64,000 nt of DNA from Sphagnum compactum (lineage: Eukaryota > Bryophyta > Sphagnopsida > Sphagnales), in the NCBI GenBank assembly GCA_965153455.1, contig OZ234493.1:26588213-26652212 (forward strand), written 5' to 3'. The notes beneath the pieces were generated by a model. That model saw only the letters and a list, made by a program, of their open reading frames with translations, had not been told where the DNA came from and searched no databases. Shown here piece after piece: positions 1 through 13,569 of this stretch. Positions within the stretch are counted from its first letter, which is position 1; each line of letters opens with the position of its first letter. A program made the translations under genes and the position numbers.

Positions 1-1489
1 GTTGGAGCGTGTTGAAGTCCAATCGAACGCAATTGGTCCTCAATAGGGCATCTCTTCATATTGCTTTTGTACTTTTGAGGTATAATGACAATTTTTGAGA
101 CATGAGATTCATTCATGCTTGGCCAGAGTAGGATCCATAACACACTCAGCCACTTGTCTCCTCTTGACCATTTCCAACATTTGCAAATTGCTATCCACAT
201 GTGGAGTCTCATCTAGTTAACTGTCAGCTAGCTTTTATTTGCTTCCTCCCCTTCTCAAATACTTTATATGGCATGATTCAGCTATCCTGCATAAAGAACT
301 TGCTTGAAGCTGCTGAACTTGTGGGGGCAACCAAGTTTGAATCCATTCAAGGAAGAATCAGGAGCATTTGTGAAAAGTGTGAAGATTAGTACTTATGAGG
401 CACCTCCCGGTTCACCAAATTGCAAAGGCATCAAATTGGTGGGCATGGGTGTTAAAGCATACGTTGTATACTTGCAACTCAAAAAACCTGCATTGAACAA
501 TTGCGATGATTTTCACCCTGGTGGATTTTCATCAAATTTCTACATGAAAAATAGAATTTCGACTGATACAAAGGATTTTTCATGCAACAGATATGCCCAC
601 ATCTCCCCAGATTGCCAGAGTTTTATCTAAGTTCCAGTAGGTAGTCAAGAATATAGAAGGATCCATTTTTTGAAAAAACCTCTTATGTCTGGTATGTAGC
701 CATGAATAAATGTTTTCTTTGGCTACATCACAAAATTGGCAGAAAAGACACTGGGAACAAGGTTTATTATTGTAGTGCCTAACCTCACACACGAGTCCTG
801 GAAGAATGGTTAGGCAAGAAAAAGGTAGCTACACACGCGACCCTTGTGTGACAGAATTTTTGCAGGTCAAATAAGAAGAAAACAACAGTAGAATTGGGTT
901 GAATCCAAAGTCTCTCACATCCCCACCATCATTATCATCATGAAGGAGATCATATCATTCATTCTTTGGTAGACGCAGAGATGGAAACTATTGGATTATA
1001 CGGTTGGAATTTTGCACCCAAACAAACTGAAGATCCGCAGGAGAAGCTGAACTCCCAACGTGGTGCGATAAAATTCCCCAATTTGGCATTACTGGTGGCC
1101 ATGTGGCAATCTCCAGTAATTTGAAGTACATGTCTCCAAGATTCTCTGCCTTGAGAAAAGTGTGGATGGATAAAAAAGGAACCTATTGCTATTTTTGCTG
1201 CCATAGCTAGAGATTGGACCAATTGATTTCAGATATAATTTTGCACGACTGGATTTAGAATAACATTTCTTGCGAGTTTTGTCATGTCAACTCTCGGATC
1301 ACTGAAGACAGGCCTTTTGGTGGCCAGACCGACCATAGAGTGGTGGAGTGACCTGAGGAGGTCTTCACCAAACTGTGAGCATTGGAGGATTGCTCATGCC
1401 TAGGCTCAGGGAGTAATGCCTTCTTGGAGGGGCATTGTCCACCCCAATGACAACCATTCTGAACACACACCCATGGACAAACACTTCAA
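1..1489. other. Intergenic, no gene recognised
   Basis: Short open frames up to about 108 codons, without recognisable motifs or consistent splice structure. I see no repeat of note. Confidence 0.5.
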
Positions 1490-1725
1490 TATCTTTCTCA
1501 TTTCTTGTCTGTTTTAGTCATCTACACAGTTGTGGGTGCGTCAAGCGAAGCTTTACATAACCTCTTTCAACTCCAAAGACAAAGGAATAACAAAGAAAAT
1601 CACAAAGCATGTCCAAATCATAGTGTGTTTTCAAGAAAATGACTTTATTATGTCTAGATCTCATATCTTATATATTAATTGCGTTAGTCTGTGCGTCTGT
1701 CTGTCTGACACGACAGTTCTGCTGC

Positions 1726-1755
1726 AGAATCGGCACCGGCAGAATCGGCACCGGC
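1726..1755 (+). repeat. 15-bp perfect tandem duplication
   Basis: AGAATCGGCACCGGC is present at 1726-1740 and 1741-1755, in an unusually CpG-rich patch for this part of the window. Confidence 0.9.
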
Positions 1756-2257
1756 ATTTTCTATGGCAGAACCGGAGGGCCAGCAGGGGGGGGGGCCAGC
1801 ACGGGCGCTATCAAACGCTCACTTTTCTCGCCAGCCTCAGATCCCGTGTTACCGGCGTCTAACTGAGCCCTTCATAGATGAATGAAAAAATTCCGAAAAC
1901 TAAAAAGTAAACTAACGGATGAACTCATCATCATCCATTGACTCACAAATAACTATTGAGTTCTTTTCATTTCATATCTTTTTCTAAGTTTTCTCTTTTA
2001 CATGTTCAGGGTGCATCCTTTGGACCAGTGGGCCGGGTCTTTTTGGTTTTCTTTTTTAAAAAAATTTGAAGGTTTTTTTCTTTAGTTGTTCAGGGTTCAG
2101 CTTTTGGACCATTGGACCAAGTTTTTTTTCTTTTTTTTTGTTTTTTTTTTCTTGGGGTTGGAGTTTTTCTCTTCACTTGTTCGGGGTTCATCCTTTTAGC
2201 CCAACTTATGGGCCGGGTCCCTGGATTGGGACTGGGGATGTTAGTGCATCTTTGTTT

Positions 2258-2278
2258 GGGGGGGGGGGGGGGGGGGGG
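2258..2278 (+). repeat. 21-nt poly-G run
   Basis: Twenty-one G in a row, followed shortly by a further G6 run. Runs of this length can fold as quadruplexes and are also prone to sequencing error, so the exact length is uncertain. Confidence 0.85.
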
Positions 2279-2652
2279 TGCGGGGGGAGTTGGTAGAATT
2301 GATTGTGGTCGCACAAACTCAAGTTGCTGCATAATGTAGTCGGTCCTTATGTGGGCTCGTGTTTTTTATTTCCCCAAATTTTTTCCCAGACATTAGTCCC
2401 ATGCCCATTAGGTACCTGTATACAAATGGGTTTTGACCGTGCCGATTCACTATTAAGTCCGACTTTTCAACAAACATTGGATAGTACACACCCCCAAGAA
2501 CGAAAAACAAAGAAAAAAACCCTCTCGATTCCACTCCGATTCGGAAATCCCGGGCGGGGGGGAGCTCAAAGGGTGCATTATGCACCGGGTTCACACTAGT
2601 AATAACTGGTTTTACTAACTGCCATCGAAAGCAATGGTTCAAACCAAGTGCC

Positions 2653-2756
2653 CCCCCTCAGTTTCATAGGGTCAGCATTGTTGTCACTCAGGAGAGATTC
2701 TGCCCTTCCCCCTCAGTTTCATAGGGTCAGCGTAATTGTCACTCAGGAGAGATTCC
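2653..2756 (+). repeat. 55-bp two-copy tandem repeat
   Basis: CCCCCTCAGTTTCATAGGG through CACTCAGGAGAGATTC occurs twice, the second copy starting 55 bases after the first (2653 and 2708), with few differences. Confidence 0.85.
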
Positions 2757-3299
2757 ACCCGGCACCTGCTCTTTTCAATTGCATATGATTCTGGCACTGA
2801 AAACATCATAAGGTACCCAATTACGTGACAGAATCTTTCCCCAAGTGCCAATTACATCAGATAATGACCATTAGTCAGATCCAGTTCATGGTTAAGTTCA
2901 GCAAGGATGCTTCTCGGAGCAAAATAAGAATGCTTCTTTGAGTTCCAATTGCCGTGCCGTGCCTTGCAGGCACAGGTTACCACTAGTTTTCTTTATTTCT
3001 TGTTCATTTTGAATAATTTAAATAACTATGGATGCGTCAAGATGAGCTCTACATAACTTCTTTGAACTTTAGGAGCACAAGAGCAACAAAGAATAACCAT
3101 GAAGAGAATGGGTATGTCCAAATCACAAAGTGTTTGAAAACACCCATGACCAAAACTTTGATTACCCCTATTCATATACCCTATATCTTCCTCAAAATTT
3201 TTGTTTGTTTTGATTGATATAAACTACTATGGGTGCATCCAGTGTAGCTTTACATAAACCTTTTGAACTCCAAAAGCAAAGGATCATTGTAGAATTCTA

Positions 3300-6200
3300 A
3301 GCTCTTGAAGAGCTTAGATGTTCAATCACTAGCCTACTTACTCTAAAACTTTACATATTTTATTTTTAGGATTACCTTTGAAAACATAATGAATGTGCCA
3401 CATCTCTAAAATTTCAATGAATGTTATGTACATATATGCTTCTAGATATACCAACTAGTTTTGGGTACCCTTGAGTTGTCTTTTGTTCACTAGTCCCATA
3501 GGGAGTTTAAAAGGTTTAATGTTATGTTTAATGAAGCAAACAAAGGTCAAACATAGTATTAGTGTCCATATTAAATCTTTTTTTAAAAAAATCATACCAA
3601 TCTAGTACTATTATTGGATTAAAGAAAAAGAATCATACTAGTTAGGTATTGGTATTGGATCTTGTTATCAAACTTTCATACCAACTTGGTTATGGTGTTA
3701 GGGTTCAAGGCTGATTTTTGGCTAGTATGATGCAGATACATTATAAATGTTGGGCAATTATTAGAAATAGGGATAGACCTCAACAGTTCCACACCCAAGT
3801 GTACACCCACTTGATTGTTGAGCCCTAAAAGTTAAAGAATAGGGTGTAAAAACCTTCTAGAGGTTAAGTTCTAAAAGAACCACATCATTGAAAAAACTAG
3901 TAACCCTAATTTCTTATGTTTTGCTTGAACTTTATTTAAGTTTCTTTTTAAAAAGGTTGGTTTTTTCTTCTTTTTTTTCTAGAAATAATGACATTTAACA
4001 AAATGATGGAAACACTAAGGATTAGAATTTTGTTCTTATTTTTGGGGACTAATCATAAAGTATAAGAAAAAATGAATATTGTGTCTTTCTTGGTTGTGTT
4101 TGTAGTTTTTGTTCTAGGAGTTATGGAGTTTAAATGAATAATGTTAGAAAACTGACAAGAAATTTAAAAGGAGCTTTTTAAATTGTTTCATTTTTCATTT
4201 TTCATATCAATTTCTCTCATGGATCCCTTTGTGGCTTATTTGCAAAAAAAAAAATCTAATTCTTTTGACCTTCTCTCTTTGGATTATTATTATTTTGTTT
4301 GGAGTTTTCAATTTGAGCTATGAAGTAAATCCAGGCATGAAGTTTTTATTTTCCATCTCTTATTTTTCATCCCTTTACTTTGCCATTGGATAGAATTTGA
4401 TGTAAAAGCATTTTGGTATTTTGTGAAAAATATTACATGGATGTGTTTTTTTGGAGGTGGTAATGTAGTGTGAAATGAGGTGTTCTTGCTTTTATGATAT
4501 TAAAATAATTAAAGTTTTAAAATATTTTAAAACCTAAATGTGGATATGTCATTATTGGTTTTTTAACATTTAGAAATGAGATGGTGTTGTTGTGATGTGT
4601 GTGTAATAGTTGAGGGAACCAAATTGGTACAAAAGTTGTAACATTGGAAAGTTAGGGAAAATACCATTAATTCAAGAAGAACCCAACAACCTACCGATTT
4701 AGAAAGTAATGTTTTTGTATTGAAAAGCTTGGGGATGAAGTTTAAAGTATGTTATAGGATTAGTTTCCCATTTCTAACAAAGCAAAGTTGTGGTGGATTG
4801 AATTTTCCCATTCACCATGAATCTTTGGTGATAAAAGTGTGGGAAACTAAAGAATATATGTGTAGCATGGGTGCATGGTTTGGTGGCATTCTTCAAGGGC
4901 AATGAACTTTTATGTTTGTTTTTATTTGATTGTTTGCTCTTAACAATGTTAACTATTTTGGCTCTCAAGTTCAAGAAATATGTCATTGTTTTCTTTTATT
5001 ATGCACAATGGTATAAGAGGTTGAATCAGACTCAAGGAACAAGATTTGTCTTACTCAAATTGTAGGACGTAAATCATGAAAGTGATGAATCTAGAAGGAT
5101 TCACCTATTCACAATTAGCATTGGAAGAAATGCGGGGTGTCAATCTGCTTGAAGGGAACAAAAATGTTAATGAATCCTACTACTTCTAATATTACATATT
5201 GCCATGTTGGGATTTAATTTTATGTGATACTCTTGCTGTAGATTAAAATCTAATTTGATCACTTATTAGATATAAGCATGAGAATTTTGGGGTTTTTGGC
5301 ATAATGTGGTGTCCATGTCAATTATAACCCTATTAGGTTTTAACACGCAATATTCTACTCCCCACTTCCTTTTGAGTATTCAATTGGTATTCACTAATAC
5401 TTCATGCACAAACTTGCCTTACACACCAACTAAAAAATCACACCATTACCATATTTGTTTCCACCAATAAACTTCATATAACTTGGCAATAGTATAGGTC
5501 ATCGTTAAAGCCTTCAAAATTGGTTGGTTGTCATTTCTTAAAAAATTAAGATATTTTTTCATGTGAACAAATTCAATAGATCTTGCACAACCCAAATAGG
5601 TGCATTTTGGATAATCATTGTTTGTGGATGGGCCAAGAAATTGGTCAAAAGATGCATCTACCTTATATTGATCAAAATACACCAATTGATCTTTAAACAA
5701 AGAGTTATAGTAATAATATTTTCATACATGTAGTAGGAATTTGTTTTATGAAACAATATTCTAGATTTTTAGAATATTGCCATAATATCATTTATATTCA
5801 TATGCATGGATACATCTCAACAATTTTTTAATTTTTATGTTGCGCATTACAAGATTGTAACTTCAAAAATTCATTGGGAAACATCTAGCATTGCAGTATA
5901 TGGTGTTTTTCTTTTAAAACTATATAGAAAATTGTGTGGGACAATATTTTGTAAAAATTCAAGCAAACCATGATCTTGTGATAAACATGTGATTTCTATT
6001 ATTATTGGGAGAATGTAAAGAAGTTGACAATGAGAGGATGATTGCAAGATAAGTTGAATCATTTTTTTGTGTCAATGCAATTTTTGGTAAAATGTCATGC
6101 ATTAACATGCCATTGAATCATCAATATGCCAATTTCCAAAATTCACTTGAATAAGAAAAAAATTGTATATAACTTTCAACATATATATGCCTAAATTAGA

Positions 6201-8780
6201 ATAATGAACTTTTGAAATTGAAAAATATGAATTGAACTTTTTTGTGTGTCTTTATATAAATACATTTTTGTTTATAGATTTTTTTGGAGATATCTTAGGG
6301 ACTCAATATATGATATAATAAAGTAAAAAGAACATAGATGAAAAAAAGTTATGAACATTTGAATGTTTCAAAATGAACCATATTTTAGATGTCCATATAT
6401 TCATTTAATAATAGTTTTGGGTCCAAATTTTTTTAAGTGTATAAAAATCTTGTCATAACGTCACCCTTTTCTGTCTTTTTTACCTAGTTTTTTTTTACCA
6501 TGTAAAAACACATTTATGAAAGATTATCATGGAATCTTAAATTAAAATGGTTTAGAATATAGTCCTTCAAAAAAATATTGACACCTTTTGATTCATTATT
6601 TTTTATGGGGATCAAAATATAGGGTAAAAATGGACTACAATAAGGACTAGTCCTTTTTGTCCTGTGTGATGCACTTTAAAGGATTTTCACCTTTTGGAAT
6701 GTTTTTTTTCTTTTAACATGTATGTTGAAAAGTCATCTAATTGGAAGTTTATTCACATTATTTTTATTTTTTCATTAACCACTTTATAATCCCCCACTTA
6801 AATAATAATATCACAATAGATTGTCATTTTAACACTCTTGAATGGACTTTTTATGAACTATTTGTTCATTGAAACTTATCCATCTTATTTTGCAACCACC
6901 CAAAAGATTATGAATTGTCATATATCATGTGTCCCCATTTTGGATATTTACCATTTGCGGTAATTTAAATAGTATATAGTATTTAGTTGGTTGAAGAAAT
7001 TGAGTGTTGAAAGAACAATTGCAATATCATCATGATTGAAGGTGTGCAATAGATGCACATGGACATGTCAAAGGTGGATCATGTCATGAACAAAAGAAAT
7101 GTGAATGAATGTTTGACAATGTTTTGGTTACATAATTGTTATGAAATTGTATTGATGAAGCAAAAGTGAAGCAAAATAGATATTTGTAGGTTATGTGCAA
7201 CTACAAAGTTGAGAGAAATTCGGATATCAATGGAATTTTATCCTTAAGAGATGTTCATGTAGTGGAATGGGGCAAGTGGGATATGCACTACATAAATGAT
7301 TTGTAAAAATTATGTTTTAATGAAGGTCAATATTTCATAGGTGTGCGATAATATGGGTGTGGAAAATGATGTGAATAGAAGTTGAAAGGGAATAAAAAGT
7401 TTAATTCATGACTCTTTTACTTTATTTTAAGAAAAATTTGTGTCAAGGTTTTTGACAATTTTCAATTATTTAGTTTGCAAGAATACATATAAATAAATTG
7501 ATGCCAAATTTGTTACTAAACAAATGAAATGTTTGCAACAATTGTATTGTATAACATATAAATAATACAATTTGGTGTTGAAGAATGTGGCAAAGCCCCA
7601 TTTTTAATCATATTACCTTTGAAGATCAACAATTGCAATAAAAGTTAGCAACAATAAAAGGAGTCATCTATGAGTTAAAGTAACAAAAATAACTTGATCA
7701 AAGAATAATAAAAGGAAACAACTATGGATGGGTGAGGGGCTAGTTTGTTTTACTTCATTAATAGTAAGGGGGTTGGCTTTATTTTACCTCTCCACATGGA
7801 AGGTAAGCTAGAATTGCTACACACCTTGTCTAGAAAGGAGGAATCAAAAAAAATAATTGTTAGTCCTTCCCACAATTGCAAAATGTCTCTTGTGGTAAAA
7901 CAACCTATGGTTAAGCAATAACCACCAAAAGTTAAACAATGTGAGTTGCTAGGGTTAATAATTAATACATTTCAATCTTGAGTTTTTTCCTTTTGAAATT
8001 AGTCAACAAATTCATGTGAAGAGTTGAGTTGAATATTGGTACATAAAGAGGAACAAACTAATGTTCGACAACTTTTCTGATTTCCCCAACCTAGTGACAA
8101 ACCTAATGCATGAATAACACCTTTCTATTTTAAAGTTCATACAACTTAATATTTAATTCAATTGTTATTTCAATTGTAATAGTGACTTTCAAAGGATGAG
8201 TTTTGTGCTAATGTAAAAATATATATAATTGAAAATGGGAATATTTTGAATGTGTTTGACAATGTAAACACTTTGCAAATTGATTGTTGATTCAAAGACA
8301 TTATGAGAAATTGTGTCCATAGAAACTTCATTGCCTTGCAACTAGGTGTTCATGGCAACTAATGTGCGATTACAACTATTCCATGGAAATATGGGGAGTG
8401 TGAGCCATGGATTATAGCTCAACAATTAGTTAAGCTTTAGTTCCTTAAATTTCCTTAGTACTAATGATTTGAATGCTTATAAACCTTCAAGTAGTGACTA
8501 TTAAAAGTTGAATTAGTTTTTGTGATATTTCTAGGCATAGAGTAATTCTTTATTTCAGTGGATGTAACACTTAATTAGTTTAGGACCTAGTAAACCTTTA
8601 AAAGTACATTATCCTTTTTAGTTATAGAGAAGGGGAAGGGGATGTAGAATTAGATGTGATTTATTGATATATAGGGAATACAAGCCCATAATTAACAATA
8701 TTTCGCATGACAAGGTTGAGTAGTCTGTAGAATGATCTTCAAGCACTAATGATGTACTTGTAGGATTTTTAGGATGTAGT
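3300..8780. other. AT-rich intergenic desert
   Basis: Long A/T runs and almost no CpG. Open frames do not exceed about 85 codons and show no motif. Nothing supportable was found. Confidence 0.6.
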
Positions 8781-8911
8781 CCTAATACATCTTTATTTAG
8801 TTTCACTTCTATCAGACTTTGAAATAGAATCAAAATCAAACGTAAGTAGCAACAGTTCCGCCTGAGTAGCCTCAAGTGAATTATAACTGAATAACTGACT
8901 AAAAGGATAGA

Positions 8912-9349
8912 TCACAGTTGTAAAAATTCTAGGATGCGACAGATGGTGCGAGCGAGGTACTCGGCTCGATGCTCCAGGGGAAGTGGGTTGATCGGGCCTC
9001 GTAGCCAACGATAATGGCCGTCACCGGAAACCCACGTTCGACAATGGAGACGGACATCATCATCTTTGCACTGGCACTCTTCAAATCTTTCTGGCGCGGC
9101 TCCACGAGCAGGAACAAACTCTAGATAAATGGCTAAAGCATGTGGGTTAGGAGACAGTCGACGATCCCATACCGAACGAGCAACTCGAGTGCGCACCACT
9201 CTCCTGGGCGGTTCTTCTTCGCGCGACCGTTGAGAAACATCCAAGTCGAGCGGTGCTTCTTCAAGCTCTTCTTCTTGTACAGGTGCGACCGGAGGATTTG
9301 AAGGCGTAGCATCATCGTCCGCCATGACTAGTTGCGCCTGCATCAACAA
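8912..9349 (-). CDS. Orphan hypothetical protein, 145 aa
   Basis: An isolated open frame in a CpG-containing island within AT-rich DNA. There are two possible starts: 9349, or an internal MADDDAT at about 9325. The N-terminal third is acidic and Pro/Glu-rich (PVQEEELEEAPLDLDV); then Arg-rich (RREEEPPRR-like); then a Cys/His/Trp-containing part (ECQCKDDDVRLHCRTWVSGD) and a hydrophobic end. A TATA-like AAATAAAAAGG lies about 60 bases upstream (9406-9424 region, - strand) and AATAAA about 110 bases downstream (near 8797). A cag/G acceptor-like site just before the second ATG could mean an upstream exon. I recognise no family; it may be a real lineage-specific gene or a fragment of a transposon. 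Confidence 0.4.
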   Translation of the reverse strand: MLMQAQLVMADDDATPSNPPVAPVQEEELEEAPLDLDVSQRSREEEPPRRVVRTRVARSVWDRRLSPNPHALAIYLEFVPARGAAPERFEECQCKDDDVRLHCRTWVSGDGHYRWLRGPINPLPLEHRAEYLARTICRILEFLQL

Positions 9350-9429
9350 AAACCAAAAAAGGTAGTACGAACAAGGTGGTACTTGCGTTCAAAAAGGGTT
9401 GAGGCCTTTTTATTTAACAAATTAGGGTA

Positions 9430-12400
9430 TGCGTAAGGCGTGGGAATGACGGCGGAACTTCATCAAAACTCGAACACCCTAGATCTAAGGGATTCATCAA
9501 ACCCTAAATTCAACGGTGGATCTAGAACTATGTGAGAGTTTTTCTTTTGTGATGCAAATTGTAATTCCAATTTACTATGTACTACATAGTTAATTAGTGC
9601 ATAGTAAAGTAAATAGGTAGGGAATATCAAGGAGTAAATGTTACACGGAAATGTTACTTCAACCATTGAATTAGTCAAGTAAGAACTCAAGGACTCTTCC
9701 TTGTTACTACCGATAATTTATCCTAGTAGTTAGTTATTTGAAGTAATTAGGATGAAGAAGTAGGATGTGAGGGTCAACGGACGGAAAAGATAAGGATCAA
9801 GCTCAAGAGACCTCATCAAGATATCCAAGATAAGGGGGAGGTTGGATCCTCCAATTCCATTCGTCATGAGGATTGTCATCCTCTTTGATTGGAGGATGGA
9901 ATATCTCTTAAGTTTCATTGGGCCCATGGATTTTCATCCTAATTTCAATTGGATGGCCATTCATTCTCAAATTTTCATTGGCCCTTGAAGGATGAGGAGG
10001 CCATTGATTGGTGCAAAAGGATTTCAAAGCTTGATTGGACAAGGAAAAGAAGCTCAAGGAAGGTCATGGAGGCTTGCCAAAGGAGAAGGCATGGTGTGTA
10101 TGGAAAAAAGATAAGAAAGAGGAGAATGAAGTGTGAAAGAGGTTGTTAGTTCTTGTGTGTGGAAGTGTTCATGGAAGGTTATGAAAAAATGAAGCATGGA
10201 ATGGAGTTGTGTGTAGCAAAGAATCGTAATGAAGCCTCTGGACTTTTGGTTTAGTTAATTGTTTCTCTGCAATCCACCGTTGGATTTGCGTCAAAATTAA
10301 ATCAATTTTAGTTTGGAAGGTGTAGAAGCTCCTCCCAAAAATTCAGCATCATCGATTTTGCTGTGAGGGAGTTGCAGGTGTTGGAAGTAGAAGAGGTTGA
10401 GATGTTTGTTTTGTTTTCCTCAATGAAAGCAAATGGTTTTTAGTTTCGGGGCTTAACTTTGGTCAAAGACATAAAATAAAATAAAAACTCATGAGATTTG
10501 GACACAACGCATTAGATTTTTATTTTATTTTATTTAATTTTTTTTGTGAATTTCATTACTTACTTCGAACCACCTTACTTGTTAGACTACACTACATAGT
10601 AGTTCCACTTCCAACCGGGTCTTTTATTGTGAGTGCATATTTTAGTGGTGAAGGTGTGCAATAAATCCTCACAGGGAGTTCAAAAATAAAATGCCATGTT
10701 AAAAATTCACAAAGTTCTATTTGTAGTTGCATGTTAATTGCAAGATGGACCCTTATATGGTTGTAATATGCACCACATATGCAGTTGTACTTGATTATGT
10801 TTTGACTTTTTGGGCAAGTTACATGAGAATTATAAGTGGTAACCACCACATAACTAACAAAATGCAACACTCAATCGACAACTACCTTGTAATTAGCACA
10901 CAACATTGATGTGTATAATCATGCCACATGTATGCATTGCCACCGTCCATTAAATTTGGAATTTTCAATTCCTTTGTAACTAGTTATAACTACCATGCAA
11001 TTACTAGATGTCCATTGCAACTAATGTATAACTAAATTTGAAACTATTCATGCAAAATTCAATTTTCAATTTTGCATAAGATATGTGAAGCCATGTAACA
11101 CATGGTTGTAAGTCTTTGTAAATCTTGTGGTTTACATCTACGGTTCTTATGCACTTGTGCCTAGTGTAAAACTATATATAAATGATAAATAAGGGGATGG
11201 TTTGGTCTCTTTGATTTAAACCTTGTAATTGGTTTCTTATGAAGCAACTAAAAGATATTATATAACATTCTTTTGCATTTCAACTTTTAATTTAAAGAAT
11301 GAAATGTTCAAATTAAAAAATCATATATTTTCATTTTCGTTTAAATAATATGAAGTGGTGTCTTTTTTTTGTTGTTCATTTCTTTGTTTGAATAATTAAA
11401 AATTTTATTTTAAAAAAAATTTACTGAAACCATTAAAATATATATTTTTAATGATTGTGGGATATTATTAAAGCTTTCTGTTTTTTAATGTAATGAGTAG
11501 AAATATTCAAGTTCAACACCTATAGTCATGTTTTGTGTATGCAATATCATTCATTATTCTTGTGCATATAAGAATATTATGTTGTTAGGTTGTTAATTTT
11601 TATACAATTAAAATGAAATATTGATTACCAACTTTAATGTTACATGTCCCAAAACATCCAAGTTCAATGACTTTTGTGATAAAACAACAAAGGTAAGTTT
11701 ACATTTACATGTAAGAAAATTCAAAACCAATATATTTCATTTTTTCTTATGACACCTTACTTTGAATTCGAATGGTTGCTTTTAAATGAGATTGAAGCAA
11801 TGTATAAATTGTATGACCAATGTTATTGTTTCATGCATTTTTAAATCCTTTGTAATAAACTTCATTATCTTCTAGCTTGAATCATGAAAAATTATGTTTT
11901 CCCATACCAAACTATCATGCAACTAATGTATAACTAACTTTCAACTACCCACGCAAATATCAAATATTCTTGTGCATACGAATATTATGTTGTTAAGTTG
12001 TTAAATTTTATGCGACTAAAATGAGTTCTTGATTATAGTCTCTAATGGTGTAGGTCTCAAAACATTTATGATAAGATAATGAAGGTGAAGGTAAGTTGAC
12101 ACATTTACATGTGAAAGATTCAAGACCAATATACTCCAATTTGTTTTATGACATTTTACTTTGAATTTAAACAATTGTTTGTAAATGTAAAACATGTAGT
12201 TTAATCATTGTATTTATACGATGTGTTGTTTATGGTGCATTTCAATGATAAGTTTAAAATGACATGACTAGGGTGAATGCACACTGAGGTGGCTCACTTT
12301 TTGAATCACGACGCTCATTTTTGTAGAATGCCCTTTCTTTGGACACCTATAAAAAATAATATAACTTATCAAATTGAGAATTTGAAATTGCTTATACATT

Positions 12401-12655
12401 AACAACCTGATTATGAAAATACTTATGTAATTATTTTTCAATAAAAGTACACTCAATTTTCATAATGAACTTTTGAAGTACAAAAATATGGACTAGTCAA
12501 TAAACTGGAATGGTAGAAAATAAAAAGATATCATATTGAATTCCATTCCAAATTATCTATAGGGACTCAATATATGGTGTAACATCCAATAATACATTTT
12601 CATGTGAAAGTTTTCTGTCAAAAATCATAATCAAACTTTAACTAGGTGTAACCAA
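9430..12655. other. Intergenic, no gene recognised
   Basis: A purine-rich segment at 9.75-10.2 kb (with ATCCTCCAAT and ATTGGAGGAT as a small dyad) could be a retroelement remnant. The rest is AT-rich with scattered GTTGCAACTA-like words. Confidence 0.45.
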
Positions 12656-12659
12656 AAAA

Positions 12660-13565
12660 GGAGGGGTCCATAAAACGCACAACACATCTACTGTGGCCAA
12701 CGAACCCTGTCGACTGAACTCTGCTGATCTTCTCTACTCACACAGAACTCCAAACCTTCTCACACAGCAACTACTAACCGGCCCTTTCCTCCCCACCTCA
12801 CAGATCGGAGATGTACAGACACAACAACACGACCAACCTCAAGCATCCTTCTTCTTCCTCACCGCTCACACAGGTATCAAACAAAGAAACTTTCCATTGC
12901 ATTTACAAAATATGTACAATCCTGAAAGCACAAACTCTCGGGACATCAGAAGACTCACAAAACAATAGCTTCAGTGCTGTTCCGACTCTCTTTATCTTTC
13001 TCTCTAATTCTTCTACAGCAACAACAACCATTTGACTAACTACCAGGCGCAGCGGAAATTTAGGCGTTCAGCCAAAGTCACTTAGCTACAGAGCTTTACA
13101 CCATCACCATGTCCATCCAACTACCAAACTTCTACAGTTCCGGCTTCTACAGATCCACACACCTCCCAAAATTATTCTGCTAATCCCCTTCTAGCCTCCT
13201 GATCTTTCTCCTCTAACACCAACCAAAATTGTTTGTCTCCCCTCTCTCTCTCCTACCTTCCGAGCTAAACCTTCTTGCAGTCCGGGAAAAAGATACACTC
13301 CACACCTCCAGAGCCACACAAAAGCTTTCCGAGATTCCGTAAGCTTCCCTCCGAAGCCTCACCGTTCGCCGTCGCCACCCGTTTTTCATCAATTCAGCAC
13401 CATCAACATTCATCATTCTCCGCCGCCATCTCCCAAGATTATCCTAAAGCACACAAAGCAAGGGAGAAAGCAACCATGCACTCCATGCAGCAGTAATGAG
13501 CGCCGAAAACAAAAGGTGGCCGCCTCAAACAAACCTAGATCCCAAACACAGTTCAGTGTTCACAC
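12660..13565. other. CpG-containing island of unknown nature
   Basis: Base composition changes sharply at both edges relative to the AT-rich flanks. Open frames of 60-90 codons occur on both strands, but none spans the island and none is recognisable. The + strand is pyrimidine-rich with CTCTCTCT runs. It might be an LTR or leader of a retroelement, or a decayed gene. Confidence 0.35.
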
Positions 13566-13569
13566 TGAA

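Larger units (their letters stand above)
1490..3290 (+). repeat. Dispersed ~90-bp repeat family, three copies
   Basis: Copies near 1495-1585, 3000-3095 and 3190-3285 share a T-rich lead (TTGTCTGTTTT-like), then GGGTGCGTCAAG or GGGTGCATCCAG, TAGCTTTACATAA, and TTTGAACTCCAAAAGCAAAGG. Further diverged copies lie at 61930-62050 and 62160-62230. These are old copies of one family, probably from a mobile element I cannot name. The rest of this stretch has no gene that I can support. Confidence 0.7.

Noticed and set aside
2066-2339. Phe- and Gly-rich ORFs
   Set aside because: Created by poly-T and poly-G tracts.
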